Shown here: piece after piece, positions 42,267-52,541 of the stretch
Position numbering within the stretch: the first letter of the stretch is position 1
How the letters are laid out: each line of letters opens with the position of its first letter
Origin: Arcobacter sp. CECT 8983
Lineage (GTDB): Bacteria; Campylobacterota; Campylobacteria; Campylobacterales; Arcobacteraceae
Direction: 5' to 3'
NCBI RefSeq assembly: GCF_004118855.1
Contig: NZ_PDKF01000007.1
Location: 1-64,000, forward strand
Length of the DNA: 64,000 bases
Notes under the pieces: generated by a model
What the model saw: only the letters and a program-made list of their open reading frames with translations
The model's database searches: none
What the model was told of the DNA's origin: nothing
Program-made: the position numbers and the translations under genes

Positions 42267-44846
42267 TTAAAGTGGTAAAATAATAGTAAAAACTACACCA
42301 TCGTCAATATTTTTAACATTTATGTTACCATTCATATTCTTTTCAATAATTGTCTTTGCCATATATAGCCCTATTCCGGTACCTTGGTCTTCGAATTTTG
42401 TAGTAAAATATGGTTCAAACATTCTATCCATAACTTCAGTTTCTACTTCGCCACAGTTGTTTTGTAATAGAATCTTTACATTATTTTTTTCTTTTATTAT
42501 CTCTATTTTTGTTTTTGCTTGGAAGTTTTCTTTGCTATTTTTTATCTCAGCAGCATCATTTGCATTATTTAAAATATTTAAAATAACTTGCTGAAACTCA
42601 TTTTTATAACTTACAATTTCTATACTTTCCCCAAGAACTTCAACATCCATATTAGTTTTTTCTAATTGTGTTTCAACTATTTTTACACAAGAGTTTATTG
42701 AATCTTTTATATTAAAGCTAGCCTTATCTTTTGTTGGCTGATAGAAGTTTCTAAAGTCATCAATTGTTTGAGACATATAATCAATTTGAAGTTTGGTATC
42801 TGAAGTAATATCTTCTATATCTTCTTTTTTTAAGTTCTCAAAATTATCTCTAATAAAGTGAGTTAAAAGATTAATATTATTAAGTGGTTGTCTCCATTGA
42901 TGGGCAATATTCCCAAGCATTTCACCCATAGCTGCTAGTTTACTTTGATGAACTAAAAGTCTATCTTTTTCTATATTTTTGGCTAACTCTTCTTCTACTT
43001 TTGATTTTAACTCTTCTTCTGTTAATTTCATTTTTGTAATATCTGTTATATATCCATAAAGATGAGTCACATTTCCAAAATCATCTTTTAAGAAAATTGT
43101 TCTATTAAACACCCATCTAATAGTTCCATCTTTTTCAATAACTCTAAAGACTTTAGTAAAAGATTTTGCATCTTTTTTTATAAACTCTTTTAGCTCTTTT
43201 TGTAACTCTTTAGCATCATCTTTATGAACAAAATTTAAAAAACTATCTTTTTTATTTTCAAAATTATTTGTAGCATAACCAAAAGAACTAATTGATTTAG
43301 ATACATATTCAGGAGTCAAGAAATCATCATTTTTCCATTTGAAAATAACAATTCTTCCATATTCAACTAGTAAATCAACATATTGAAGTTCTTTAGAAAG
43401 TCTTTTTCGTCTTTCAATATCCATAGACATCATAAGCATTCGTTTTGGTTTTTTCTTTTTATCTCTAAAAGCTTTACCTCTAACTAATACCCATTTATAT
43501 TCATTCCATTTATTTTTAATTCTATATTCACTAATGAAATGTTCAGTCTTACCTTCAAGGTGAGTTTTTAATCTATTTTCAACAATTGGTCTATCTTGTT
43601 GATGAATTATATTTAACCAAGCATGTAAATTTTTTATTTCACCCTTTTTATAGCCAAACATCTCTAACCATTTTTTTGAGAAAAAGATGTTGTCAGTTTC
43701 TAAATCGATATCCCAAAGACCATCATTTGATGCAATAATAGCAAGTTCATATCTATCTTTCCATTTCTTATACATTTTATTTCTAGTCTCTAGTCTTTTA
43801 TTGTATCTATGGAAGATAGAGTTTATAAATTTTGTAAAAACAGTAGAAGCTAAAATTAAAAATAGTGCTACTAATATAACAATAGCAATAGATACAGATA
43901 GTTTAGAATTATATTTATAATTTAAATTGGCTAGTTTACTTGGTAGTGTATAACTTTTTATTGAGACTAAAAAATTGTATTTAGTAAAATTGTATGTTTT
44001 ATGACTTTTATTCACTTCATTTTCAGTTATATATTTTCGTAAGACTTCGCTTGAACTGTCAAATCTATCTTGTTCTAAAATATATTTAGCATTTAGTTTT
44101 TGTCCTTTATTATAATAATTATATACATACCCTTTATTATAATCATAGAACCAAAAGTAGCTATCTGAATAGTATTTACTTTTTTGTACAATTGAGTTAA
44201 GAATAACTTTCCTAATAGAGTCTTCCATATCATCAATTTTTGAAAAGGCTCCAAGATACCAGTTTTTGTTTTTTATATCTTTAAAATAACTAAGCCTAAT
44301 TTTATGATTAGTTTTATCAATCCAATATATTAAATTATCATCTCCAATATAAAGAATATTTTCTAACATATGTTTTTGAAATCTTGTTATTTCAATTTTT
44401 GAATCAGTAATAACTCTTAGATAATTTATCACCTCTTTTCCATAGATAATATTTAACTTCTCTTTATCAAAAATCACAAACTCAAAATTACTACCTCTTT
44501 CAAGGTCTTGAATAAAACTTTTAATATCATTTAATCCAGCTTTTGTTTTTGAGTACTTTAAAAACCCACTTAAAGAAGTAACTGCATCATTTAGAGCAAC
44601 TTCTTCTCCATCAAAAGATGAATTTGCTTTGAATTTTATGTCATTTATATATTGATTTAAAATATTTCTTTTTTCAAATTGTTCTTTTTGTGTTAATAAT
44701 TTTTCTTCATTTTTTTGTTTTACTTCTAATACTGAAACAATAACTATCATCGAAATAATTGCAGAAATAAATACAAAGATTAAAGGAGTGTATATAAGAT
44801 GTTTTTTTATGTCACCAAGAGTATAAAATTTTCTTTTTATAAACAT
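42267..44846 (-). CDS. Membrane histidine kinase with Cache-like sensor and two PAS domains
   Basis: The 859-residue protein has a first membrane helix (about 14-36) and a periplasmic region (about 45-320) with the Cache-type segment IKNKNWYLGAFSKID. A second helix (about 322-342) leads to two PAS/PAC domains (about 365-485 and 490-615), a coiled coil, the HQWRQPL box and an ATPase domain (GTGIG). In G1 the usual DNAGG reads NNCGE, so the key Asp is changed and ATP binding may be weaker. The ATG overlaps the truA stop codon (TAATG), which ties it to that operon. Its likely partner is the regulator downstream. Confidence 0.88.
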   Translation of the reverse strand: MFIKRKFYTLGDIKKHLIYTPLIFVFISAIISMIVIVSVLEVKQKNEEKLLTQKEQFEKRNILNQYINDIKFKANSSFDGEEVALNDAVTSLSGFLKYSKTKAGLNDIKSFIQDLERGSNFEFVIFDKEKLNIIYGKEVINYLRVITDSKIEITRFQKHMLENILYIGDDNLIYWIDKTNHKIRLSYFKDIKNKNWYLGAFSKIDDMEDSIRKVILNSIVQKSKYYSDSYFWFYDYNKGYVYNYYNKGQKLNAKYILEQDRFDSSSEVLRKYITENEVNKSHKTYNFTKYNFLVSIKSYTLPSKLANLNYKYNSKLSVSIAIVILVALFLILASTVFTKFINSIFHRYNKRLETRNKMYKKWKDRYELAIIASNDGLWDIDLETDNIFFSKKWLEMFGYKKGEIKNLHAWLNIIHQQDRPIVENRLKTHLEGKTEHFISEYRIKNKWNEYKWVLVRGKAFRDKKKKPKRMLMMSMDIERRKRLSKELQYVDLLVEYGRIVIFKWKNDDFLTPEYVSKSISSFGYATNNFENKKDSFLNFVHKDDAKELQKELKEFIKKDAKSFTKVFRVIEKDGTIRWVFNRTIFLKDDFGNVTHLYGYITDITKMKLTEEELKSKVEEELAKNIEKDRLLVHQSKLAAMGEMLGNIAHQWRQPLNNINLLTHFIRDNFENLKKEDIEDITSDTKLQIDYMSQTIDDFRNFYQPTKDKASFNIKDSINSCVKIVETQLEKTNMDVEVLGESIEIVSYKNEFQQVILNILNNANDAAEIKNSKENFQAKTKIEIIKEKNNVKILLQNNCGEVETEVMDRMFEPYFTTKFEDQGTGIGLYMAKTIIEKNMNGNINVKNIDDGVVFTIILPL

Positions 44847-45568
44847 TAGTAATAGACCTTAGCTAAATATAATCCATAAGGACTGGCTGGTGTTTTAAAT
44901 ATATGTTGTTCTTTTTTAAGTTGTTTTTCTAAGTCTTCACAGCTTAATTTACCATCAGATATTTTAAGAAGTATTCCAACCATAAGTCTAATTTGAGACC
45001 TTAAATAAGAGTTTGCACAAAAATTAAAAACATAAATATCTTTATATTTATAGAATTTTGTAGAAAAAACTTCTCTTACTGTATTATGCTTATCACTTCC
45101 TTTTTTATGGAAGTATTCAAAATCATGAACACCTTCAAAAAACTTTATTGCCTTTTTTATTTTTTCTTCATCTATATTTTTATGATAAGAGATATAATCA
45201 GCACTAAAAACTGTAGGTTTTTTTGTAGTTACTAAATATCTATAAACTCTTTTTTTAGCATGAAATCTTGAATGAAAATCTTCATTAACTTCTTGAATAG
45301 ATTTTATGCAAATAGAAGAAGGTAGATGCTTATTAAGTACTTTTTTTAATTTTTTTAAATCAAGCCAAAAAGAAGGAATAATACAATTAAAAACTTGTCC
45401 TGTAGCATGAACATCTTTATCAGTTCTACCACTAAGAACAATTTTCGTATTAATATTTATTTCCTTGAAAGCTTTTAAAAGTGCATCTTCTACACTTAAA
45501 CCATTGGGTTGGGTTTGGCTTCCTTGAAATTTTGTTCCATCATAGGATATTACAAATTTTGCATTCAT
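44846..45568 (-). CDS. truA: tRNA pseudouridine(38-40) synthase TruA
   Basis: TruA makes pseudouridine at positions 38-40 of many tRNAs. The 240-residue protein has the catalytic Asp in SGRTDKDVHA, the KRVYRYLV motif, FHSRF and RSQIRLMVG. Length fits the family. It begins 1 base after the permease gene and overlaps the kinase gene at its end. Confidence 0.96.
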   Translation of the reverse strand: MNAKFVISYDGTKFQGSQTQPNGLSVEDALLKAFKEININTKIVLSGRTDKDVHATGQVFNCIIPSFWLDLKKLKKVLNKHLPSSICIKSIQEVNEDFHSRFHAKKRVYRYLVTTKKPTVFSADYISYHKNIDEEKIKKAIKFFEGVHDFEYFHKKGSDKHNTVREVFSTKFYKYKDIYVFNFCANSYLRSQIRLMVGILLKISDGKLSCEDLEKQLKKEQHIFKTPASPYGLYLAKVYY

Positions 45569-45569
45569 T

Positions 45570-46586
45570 TTAATATTGTTGTTTTATTGTTTTTGTATAT
45601 ATAAAATATGTACTTATAATCCAAATTGTAGGTAAAATATATAATGAATTTAACAAAAATTTATCTGTTAAAACTTCTAAAAGAATATAAAAGATTACAA
45701 CTGAAACCATTGCATAAGATACACTTTTATTCTTATCATATCGAGGATTATAATATCCAAAAGCAACAACTAAGAATAGAGACATTAAAGGGAAAAAAGA
45801 AGTCAAAATATAAAAAGAGAATTTATCTTTTTTCCCATTTGTAGTAAGCTCTTTTAACCAAAAGTTATAACTATTTAAAAAAAAGCCTTGAGTGTTTTTA
45901 GAAATAGAATCATTTATATCAAGTCTTTTATAATCAATTTGATTTAACTCTTCATTGTCAATTAAAAAAGATTTACCCTCATATAGTTTAAAGCTAAGTT
46001 CTCCTTGCTGATTTACAAGTTCTGCACTTTTTGAAATAACAAATTGATCTTTATTGTTTTCAGTTTTAAATAACTTCACTTCCTCATAAGTCTTATCATC
46101 TTTTGAATCAATGTATATTAGCCATTTTCCGAATTTTTGACCGAACTCTGAAGCTTTGATATTAAAATTTGCTTCTTTTTGTTTTTGGTCTAAAAATCTT
46201 TCATTTAAAAACTTTGCTTTTGGAATAAGTCCAACAGAAATAAACAATAAAGATATTGATAAGGCTATGGTTACGGGAAGAAATATCTTTAAAATTCTTA
46301 ATGGATTTAAGCCAAAAGAAGTAATAACAATAAGTTCATATTCACTTGATAATTTTCCTAAAGTAATAACCAAAGAAACAAAAAAAGAAATAGGTAAAGT
46401 ATAAAAAACAATTGTTGGAATAATATACATGTATAGTCTTAAAAGTTCTAAAACATTCATAGTAATAACTGATGTTAACGCAGCAATCTTAACTAAAAAA
46501 ATAATTGATGTTATAAAATAAAGACCCAAAAATATAGGGAAAAATGTATGTGCAAATTGATTAAGTAAATAGTGTTTTAATTTCAA
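45570..46586 (-). CDS. LptF/LptG-family LPS export permease
   Basis: The 338-residue protein has six predicted membrane helices (three near each end) around a periplasmic beta domain (about 125-250), the architecture of LptF/LptG, which extract lipopolysaccharide from the inner membrane with LptB. Which of the two it is cannot be told here. The start is TTG at 46584-46586, overlapping the prepilin peptidase stop; AAAGG lies upstream. Confidence 0.85.
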   Translation of the reverse strand: MKLKHYLLNQFAHTFFPIFLGLYFITSIIFLVKIAALTSVITMNVLELLRLYMYIIPTIVFYTLPISFFVSLVITLGKLSSEYELIVITSFGLNPLRILKIFLPVTIALSISLLFISVGLIPKAKFLNERFLDQKQKEANFNIKASEFGQKFGKWLIYIDSKDDKTYEEVKLFKTENNKDQFVISKSAELVNQQGELSFKLYEGKSFLIDNEELNQIDYKRLDINDSISKNTQGFFLNSYNFWLKELTTNGKKDKFSFYILTSFFPLMSLFLVVAFGYYNPRYDKNKSVSYAMVSVVIFYILLEVLTDKFLLNSLYILPTIWIISTYFIYTKTIKQQY

Positions 46587-47341
46587 AAAATAACCTTTGT
46601 AATCTCAAAAAAATATTCAAATAAAAAGCCTAATGATAAAAATGGTATGAAAGGAATCTCTATCTCTTTATTTTTATACTTATAATATAAACTTGCTATT
46701 ATAGCAAAAATTGAAGCAAAAAATATAGCAACAAAAGAACCCAAAGTTCCAATTACTATTGCAAAACTTGCTATTACTGGAATATCACCTTCTCCTAAAG
46801 CTTCTTGTGTTTTTAATGATTCATCTTTAAAAATCCTTGCTTTAATATTTTGAATATAAAAAGTCACTAAGAAATTTAATAAAACAAATCCTCCAGATAA
46901 TAGACAAGCTGCTTTTAAAGCTTCAATAAAATTTTGTCTTGCTATAAAAAAAGCTACAAAAAAGATTAGTATTAATAAATAATCTGGAACAGCTTTATAC
47001 TTTAAATCAATAAAAGATAAAACAATTAATATATAAAAAAATATAGAGGTTAAAAATAACTCCAAAGAAAAGCCAAACTTTATAAAAAGAGCCAAAGTTA
47101 TAAATGCTGATAAAATTTCTACAATAAAATATTGAAAAGAGATTTTTTCATTGCAGCAAGAGCTTTTAGCTTTTAAAATTAAAAAAGAAAAAATAGGAAT
47201 ATTATTATACCAAGAAATCTTTTCATTGCAGTTTGGGCATTTACTTCTTGTGAGTATTGACTCACTTTTAGGAAGTCTTAGAATAAGTACATTTAAAAAA
47301 GAGCCAAAAATAGCTCCAATTATAAAACTAAATAGCTCCAA
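46583..47341 (-). CDS. pilD: Prepilin peptidase (A24 family)
   Basis: The enzyme cleaves and N-methylates type IV prepilins or pseudopilins at the inner membrane. The 252-residue protein starts with GAIFGSFLNVLILRLP. It has a zinc-binding Cys set (CPNC and CC), and the two catalytic aspartates in FIDLKYKAVPD and GEGDIP. Several membrane helices follow. No pilin is in the window. The start is TTG at 47341 inside the uppS end, a 14-base overlap. Confidence 0.92.
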   Translation of the reverse strand: MELFSFIIGAIFGSFLNVLILRLPKSESILTRSKCPNCNEKISWYNNIPIFSFLILKAKSSCCNEKISFQYFIVEILSAFITLALFIKFGFSLELFLTSIFFYILIVLSFIDLKYKAVPDYLLILIFFVAFFIARQNFIEALKAACLLSGGFVLLNFLVTFYIQNIKARIFKDESLKTQEALGEGDIPVIASFAIVIGTLGSFVAIFFASIFAIIASLYYKYKNKEIEIPFIPFLSLGFLFEYFFEITKVIF

Positions 47342-48026
47342 ATCTTCGTTCTCTATTTACAAAATCACTTATCATATCATCTAGTTCAGATGTTGTAAAC
47401 TCTGGCCAATAAGTATTAGTAAAAAAAAGTTCAGCATATGCATTTTGCCAAAGTAAATAATTAGATAATCTTATTTCACCACTTGTTCGAATTAACATAT
47501 CCACAGCAGGAATACCTGCTGTATCAAGACAAGATTCAAAGTTCTCTTTTGTAACTTCTAAATTTTGTTCATTTAATTTATGGATTGCCCTTAAAATTTC
47601 ATCTTGTGAGCCATAATTTAATGCTAATATTTGTGTAAGATTTTTTCCATTTGCTGTTTTTTCTTCCGTTTCCTTAATTATTTTTTGTAAAGAATTAGAA
47701 AACTTTGATAAATCTCCGATTGCTTTAAAACGAATAGAATTAGCTAAATAAACTTCAAGCTCACTTTTTAAATACTTCTCTAAAAGCTTCATTAAAAATT
47801 CAACTTCTAGTTTTGGTCTAGCCCAGTTTTCAGTAGAAAAAGCATAAAGAGTTAGATACTTTAATCCAAGCTTTGAACAATGTTTTGTTATTCTTCTAAC
47901 TGTTTTAGCGCCTTCCTCATGACCAGCTGTTCTTTTTAAGCCTTTTTCTTTTGCCCATCTTCCATTACCATCCATTATCATTGCGATATGAACAGGGTTT
48001 TGTTTTTTCTTTTCATTCATAGGCAA
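47328..48026 (-). CDS. uppS: Undecaprenyl diphosphate synthase
   Basis: UppS makes the C55 lipid carrier for cell-wall and O-glycan synthesis. The 232 residues have the catalytic Asp in MIMDGNGRWAKEKGL, the SNYLLWQNAYAEL region and the substrate Arg/Glu set near RTSGEIRLS. The first codon is TTG at 48026; the ATG at 48020 (MNEKKKQ) is an equally likely start. It overlaps coaBC by about 14 bases. Confidence 0.96.
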   Translation of the reverse strand: MPMNEKKKQNPVHIAMIMDGNGRWAKEKGLKRTAGHEEGAKTVRRITKHCSKLGLKYLTLYAFSTENWARPKLEVEFLMKLLEKYLKSELEVYLANSIRFKAIGDLSKFSNSLQKIIKETEEKTANGKNLTQILALNYGSQDEILRAIHKLNEQNLEVTKENFESCLDTAGIPAVDMLIRTSGEIRLSNYLLWQNAYAELFFTNTYWPEFTTSELDDMISDFVNRERRFGAI

Positions 48027-49233
48027 ACTTTTGGGCTAATTTTTCTATTATTTCAAAAGAGATTTCATCTTTTTGACCTTCAAAAGAAAAGCTTTCATCA
48101 TTAAAAATAAGTTCTATTGCATTATCATTTGTTCCAAAAGAGTTTTTATCTTTTAAAATATTTAAACAAACTGCATCAAGATTTTTCTTTTGAAGCATTT
48201 TTGTTGCATTATCATTTGCAACAACCTCATCCATTTCTGCTTTAAAACCTATTGAAATTAAGCCTTCTTTATCTAATGAATTTAAAATATCAATATTTTG
48301 TTTTAGCTTTAGATTCCAAGTTTGCCCTTTCATCTCTTTTTTTATTTTTCCTGAAAAGTTTTCCTCTGGAACATAATCACTAACTGCTGCAACCATAAAA
48401 AGATAAGGTTTTTTCTCTTCTTTTTTAGCCTTTTTTGTTAAGATATTTAAATCCTCATACATTGCAAATGTGCTTTGAACACTTATTGTATTAATCTCTT
48501 CTATAAGATTTTCATGCCCTCGTGTACTAACTAAAGAAACATTAGCACCTTTAATATATAAAGCAAGGGCTAAAGAAGAAGCCATTTTACCTGATGAATA
48601 GTTTGAGATAAATCTTACATCATCAATCTTTTCAACTGTTCCTCCACCACTTAAAATAGCACTTCTTTTTTCCCAATATTTTTCTTTTAAAAGTTCTCTT
48701 GCTGTTTTATAAAAAATAGTTTCAGGTTCTGCTAAAGCTCCATTTCCTACATCTTTGCAGGCTAATTCTTTAACTTGTGAATTAATTACTTCAAAGCCTG
48801 ATTTTTTTAACTTTTTTATGCTTTTTACTGTGATTTTATTTTCAATCATATTTGTATTAGCTGCTGGTGCTATTACTTTTGTACCCTTATAAGCTAAAAC
48901 TGTTTGTGTTAATAAATTATCAGCAATTCCATTTGCTAATTTATTTATTGTATTTGCACTACAAGGTGCAATAACTAAAATATCAGCCCATTTTCCAATA
49001 TCAATATGATTATAATCTTGATTTTTTTCCCATGACTCAGAAGACTCATCTAGAACCTTATTTTGAGAAATTGCTTCAAAAGATAGTTTTGTTACAAATC
49101 TTTGTGAAGCCTCAGTCATAAGAACTTTTACATTCGCTCCTGCTTTTACATAAAGTCTTGTTAACTCTAATGCTTTATAAGCTGCGATTGAACCAGTAAT
49201 ACAAAGTAGAATATTTTTGTTTTTTAAAAGCAT
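48013..49233 (-). CDS. coaBC: Bifunctional phosphopantothenoylcysteine decarboxylase/synthetase
   Basis: CoaBC carries out two steps of coenzyme A synthesis. The N-terminal CoaC flavin domain (about 1-180) has ITGSIAAYKALEL, PANTNM and the active-site Cys in CKDVGNGALAEPE. The CoaB synthetase domain (about 185-406) has LSGGGTVEKIDDVRFISNYS and ends before a short helix. Length fits the family. It lies 4 bases after glmU. Confidence 0.95.
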   Translation of the reverse strand: MLLKNKNILLCITGSIAAYKALELTRLYVKAGANVKVLMTEASQRFVTKLSFEAISQNKVLDESSESWEKNQDYNHIDIGKWADILVIAPCSANTINKLANGIADNLLTQTVLAYKGTKVIAPAANTNMIENKITVKSIKKLKKSGFEVINSQVKELACKDVGNGALAEPETIFYKTARELLKEKYWEKRSAILSGGGTVEKIDDVRFISNYSSGKMASSLALALYIKGANVSLVSTRGHENLIEEINTISVQSTFAMYEDLNILTKKAKKEEKKPYLFMVAAVSDYVPEENFSGKIKKEMKGQTWNLKLKQNIDILNSLDKEGLISIGFKAEMDEVVANDNATKMLQKKNLDAVCLNILKDKNSFGTNDNAIELIFNDESFSFEGQKDEISFEIIEKLAQKFAYE

Positions 49234-49237
49234 AATC

Positions 49238-50533
49238 TTACTTCTTATCCTGAAAATGTTTATAAAAGTATCCTTCTACAACTCTTTTTTTAGCTCTTGT
49301 TGTATAAAGTTGTCCTTTTTTTAAATCACTCGTTACAGTACTTCCTGCACCAATAAGAACATCGTCTTCTACTGTAATTGGAGCAACAAATTGTGTATCA
49401 CTTCCTACAAATACATTTTTACCAATAATAGTTTTGTACTTATTGATTCCATCATAATTACAAGTAATTGTTCCACAACCAATATTTGTACCTTCATCAA
49501 TTTCACAATCACCAAGGTATGTTAAGTGTCCAGCTTTTACACCAGTTAATTTTGCTTTTTTTGTTTCTACAAAGTTTCCAATGTGAGTTGAATCAAGTTC
49601 AGATCCTGGCCTGATTCTTGCCATTGGTCCAGCATCTGAATCTACTAAAATAGAATCTTCTATTACTGTGTTTGTTTTAATATGAGAGTTTATGATTTTA
49701 GTATTTCCTAAAAGTGTAACACCATTTTCTAAAATAGATTCACCTTCAATTTGAACACCCTCTTCTATATAAATTGTGTCAGGTAGTCTCATAATTACAC
49801 CTTCAGTCATAAAAGCTTTTTTGATTCTATTTTGATGAATTACTTCTGCTTGGGCTAATTCTACTTTTGAATTAACGCCTTTAAAGTTCTCTTCACTAAC
49901 TATAATTGGCTTTAATACCTTTTTTTGCAAGATTGCCATTTCTATTAAATCAGTTATATAATACTCTTTTTGAGCATTATCATTTGAAAGTTTTGGTAGA
50001 TTTTCTAATAAAAACTTTGTGTCAAATTGATAAATTCCTGCATTTGCTGTTGTAATTTTAAGTTCATCTTCGCTTGCATCTTTTTGTTCAACTATTTTTT
50101 GAACATTCCCATTTTCAATTACAACCCTACCATATCCAGAAGCATCTTCTAATTTAAGTACAGACATAACAATAGTTGCATTTATATCAAATTTTTTTAA
50201 TTCAACTGCTTGAATTAAAGGCATGTCTGCATTTAAAACTAAAGTTTTTTCATACTTAGGAGTTATATTCATAACTGCCCCACCTGTACCTGGATAATTT
50301 TCATGGTCTTGTATTACAAAATTAATATTTGTAAAATATTTTTCCATTTCTTCTTGTACAAGTTTTGCTTGATGATAAAGAACAACAGTTACATCATTAC
50401 TGACTTTTAAAGCCTCTTTTATAGAATAATATAACATTGGCTTTCCAGAGATTTTATGTAAAACCTTTGGTGTTGTTGACTTCATTCTAGTACCAGCACC
50501 TGCTGCTAAGATTATAATTGACTTACTTGACAT
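49238..50533 (-). CDS. glmU: Bifunctional UDP-GlcNAc pyrophosphorylase/GlcN-1-P acetyltransferase
   Basis: GlmU makes UDP-GlcNAc for peptidoglycan and LPS. The N-terminal half has LAAGAGTRMKS and NADMPLIQ of the uridyltransferase. The C-terminal half is a left-handed beta helix of hexapeptide repeats with RPGSELDSTHIGNFVETKKA and NYDGINKYKT of the acetyltransferase. At 431 residues it is slightly shorter than the usual 450-460, mostly at the C-terminus. It is followed 4 bases on by coaBC. Confidence 0.96.
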   Translation of the reverse strand: MSSKSIIILAAGAGTRMKSTTPKVLHKISGKPMLYYSIKEALKVSNDVTVVLYHQAKLVQEEMEKYFTNINFVIQDHENYPGTGGAVMNITPKYEKTLVLNADMPLIQAVELKKFDINATIVMSVLKLEDASGYGRVVIENGNVQKIVEQKDASEDELKITTANAGIYQFDTKFLLENLPKLSNDNAQKEYYITDLIEMAILQKKVLKPIIVSEENFKGVNSKVELAQAEVIHQNRIKKAFMTEGVIMRLPDTIYIEEGVQIEGESILENGVTLLGNTKIINSHIKTNTVIEDSILVDSDAGPMARIRPGSELDSTHIGNFVETKKAKLTGVKAGHLTYLGDCEIDEGTNIGCGTITCNYDGINKYKTIIGKNVFVGSDTQFVAPITVEDDVLIGAGSTVTSDLKKGQLYTTRAKKRVVEGYFYKHFQDKK

Positions 50534-50539
50534 TTAATA

Positions 50540-52480
50540 TTATCCCTCTAATGCTTCATTTATTTCTTTTTTTAGATTATCCACCACTTCTTGTAAAGCT
50601 TTTTTCATTTTTTCATCTGACAAATTAGCATTTGTTAGCTTATCTAAATTGCCTTCTCTTTCTTTAAAAAACTTTGCTACAGATTTACTCTTTTTTCTGT
50701 GGTTGTACATTAAAATTCCTGAGGCAATTAAAACCACAACTAATCTGGTATGTCCTAAAATTGCTGCATAATTAAGAATTGTAAATCCTGCATAATCTGC
50801 TGCATTTATATCTGCTCCTGCTGCTATTAAAAGTCTTGCAATTTTATAATTACCTTTCCATTGGGTATGATGAAGTGCTGTTCTACCTTGCTTATCTTTA
50901 ATATCAAGATTAGTTTTTTTACTCAATAGTTTTTCTACTACTTCAATATCATCAGCCATTACTGCTTTATGAAAAATAGTTCTTCCATCTTTATCTACTG
51001 TGTCGATATCTACTCTAAATTTAAGTAAAAAAACCAATCTCTCTAAGAACTGTTCTTTTTCTCTTTGTCTTGTTATTTTAAGACCATTATCAATCAGATA
51101 AGATAATGGTGTCGAACCATTATTGTCTTCAACATTTAAATCAGCACCTGCATTAACTATAAGTTTTATAATATCTAAATTATTTTCATTTACTAAATCA
51201 AAGATTAATGTTGTTCCATCTACTCTTGGTTGATTTATCTTTGGTTTAAATAGAAGCATTTTCTTTAATAATATAAAATAATCTTCCGTTTCTTTTAACT
51301 CTAAAAATCTTTTTAAAGTAGGTTTTTTATTATTTCTTGTGATTAAAATTGCTTCACATAAATCATCAATCACTGTTCTTTGAAAATGGTCTCTATGATC
51401 AATATCTACACCATTTTCTATTAAATGGTCAATCATTTTCATATTTGAAGGACCTTTTAAAACTGCATCAAAAAGAACAGTTTTCCCTTCATTGTCTTGG
51501 GTATTTATATCAGCACCTGAAGCTAGAAGAAAATCTATTGTGTCATAATTTTCTCTTTCAACCTCTTTGTATAAAACAGTCTTTCCATGTGCGTCTGTTC
51601 TATTTATAGCAAGTCCATTATCAATTAAAAAGCCTGTTAGCTTTAAGTAATTTCTTGTAGGGTCAACAAACCTATATTTTCCTTCTACCTTGATGTCATC
51701 AAGTTTTGAGATTGCAAGAATTTTTAAAATCTCATCTAAAAGAGTTTTATCAGCTTGGTCTTTTATATTAAGTTTTACTCCTGCTTCAAGTAAAACTTCA
51801 ATTGTAGGAATAGCTTGTGAACCTAAAACTATTGCGTTAAATAAAACATTTTGTCTTTTTTTATCTAATATATTTACATCTATTCCATTTGAAATTAAAT
51901 ATTTTGTAATTTTATCATCATCTTTTAATACAGAGTGAAAAAGTACTGTTTGTCCATTGTTGTCTTTGATATTTATATCATCAACATTATTTACAACTTC
52001 TTTTATTATCTCTAAGTTTCCACCTTCAACTGCATCAAAAAGAACAGTTCTTCCATAATGATCTGTTATTGAAAGATCAGGGTCGTGAGCCATAAGAATT
52101 TTAAATACTTTTTCATTTTCTTCTAAGGCAGCATCTTGAAGAACAGTTCTTCCTGAAGAATTGATATGATTAACAGAAGATCCATTATCAAGAAGGAATC
52201 TTATCATCATTCCATCCATCTTATCAGAAGCTTCACTTAATACTGTTTTTCCATAATTATCTTCAGCATTAATATCAATTCCATTTTTTATCAAAATTTT
52301 TATTGATTCAATTCTTCTTTTTGCAGCAAGTTCGAACAATAATGTTCTACCTTTACCGTCTTTTTTATTGATATCTACTCCACTATTTATTAAGGATTGT
52401 ATTTTCTTTTCATCAATATAATTTTTAAGAAGCTCCTTATGGAGTGCTTCTGTATTGTCACCTTTGAACATACCTAACAT
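50540..52480 (-). CDS. Large ankyrin-repeat protein with C-terminal membrane helix
   Basis: The 646-residue protein is almost entirely ankyrin repeats, about fourteen, in a style such as DNYGKTVLSEA and DKQGRTALHHT with units of about 33 residues. Near residue 585 is a hydrophobic segment (RLVVVLIASGILMY) followed by a basic, then acidic helical tail, so it is probably anchored in a membrane. No signal peptide is seen, so the repeats may be cytoplasmic. A GAGGAAAC ribosome-binding site supports the start. It precedes glmU by 6 bases. The binding partner is unknown. Confidence 0.85.
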   Translation of the reverse strand: MLGMFKGDNTEALHKELLKNYIDEKKIQSLINSGVDINKKDGKGRTLLFELAAKRRIESIKILIKNGIDINAEDNYGKTVLSEASDKMDGMMIRFLLDNGSSVNHINSSGRTVLQDAALEENEKVFKILMAHDPDLSITDHYGRTVLFDAVEGGNLEIIKEVVNNVDDINIKDNNGQTVLFHSVLKDDDKITKYLISNGIDVNILDKKRQNVLFNAIVLGSQAIPTIEVLLEAGVKLNIKDQADKTLLDEILKILAISKLDDIKVEGKYRFVDPTRNYLKLTGFLIDNGLAINRTDAHGKTVLYKEVERENYDTIDFLLASGADINTQDNEGKTVLFDAVLKGPSNMKMIDHLIENGVDIDHRDHFQRTVIDDLCEAILITRNNKKPTLKRFLELKETEDYFILLKKMLLFKPKINQPRVDGTTLIFDLVNENNLDIIKLIVNAGADLNVEDNNGSTPLSYLIDNGLKITRQREKEQFLERLVFLLKFRVDIDTVDKDGRTIFHKAVMADDIEVVEKLLSKKTNLDIKDKQGRTALHHTQWKGNYKIARLLIAAGADINAADYAGFTILNYAAILGHTRLVVVLIASGILMYNHRKKSKSVAKFFKEREGNLDKLTNANLSDEKMKKALQEVVDNLKKEINEALEG

Positions 52481-52541
52481 ATAAGTTTCCTCAAGTTTTG
52501 CCTTTTACCTAAAGGATTTATTTTACCAAAAAAATGTTTAA

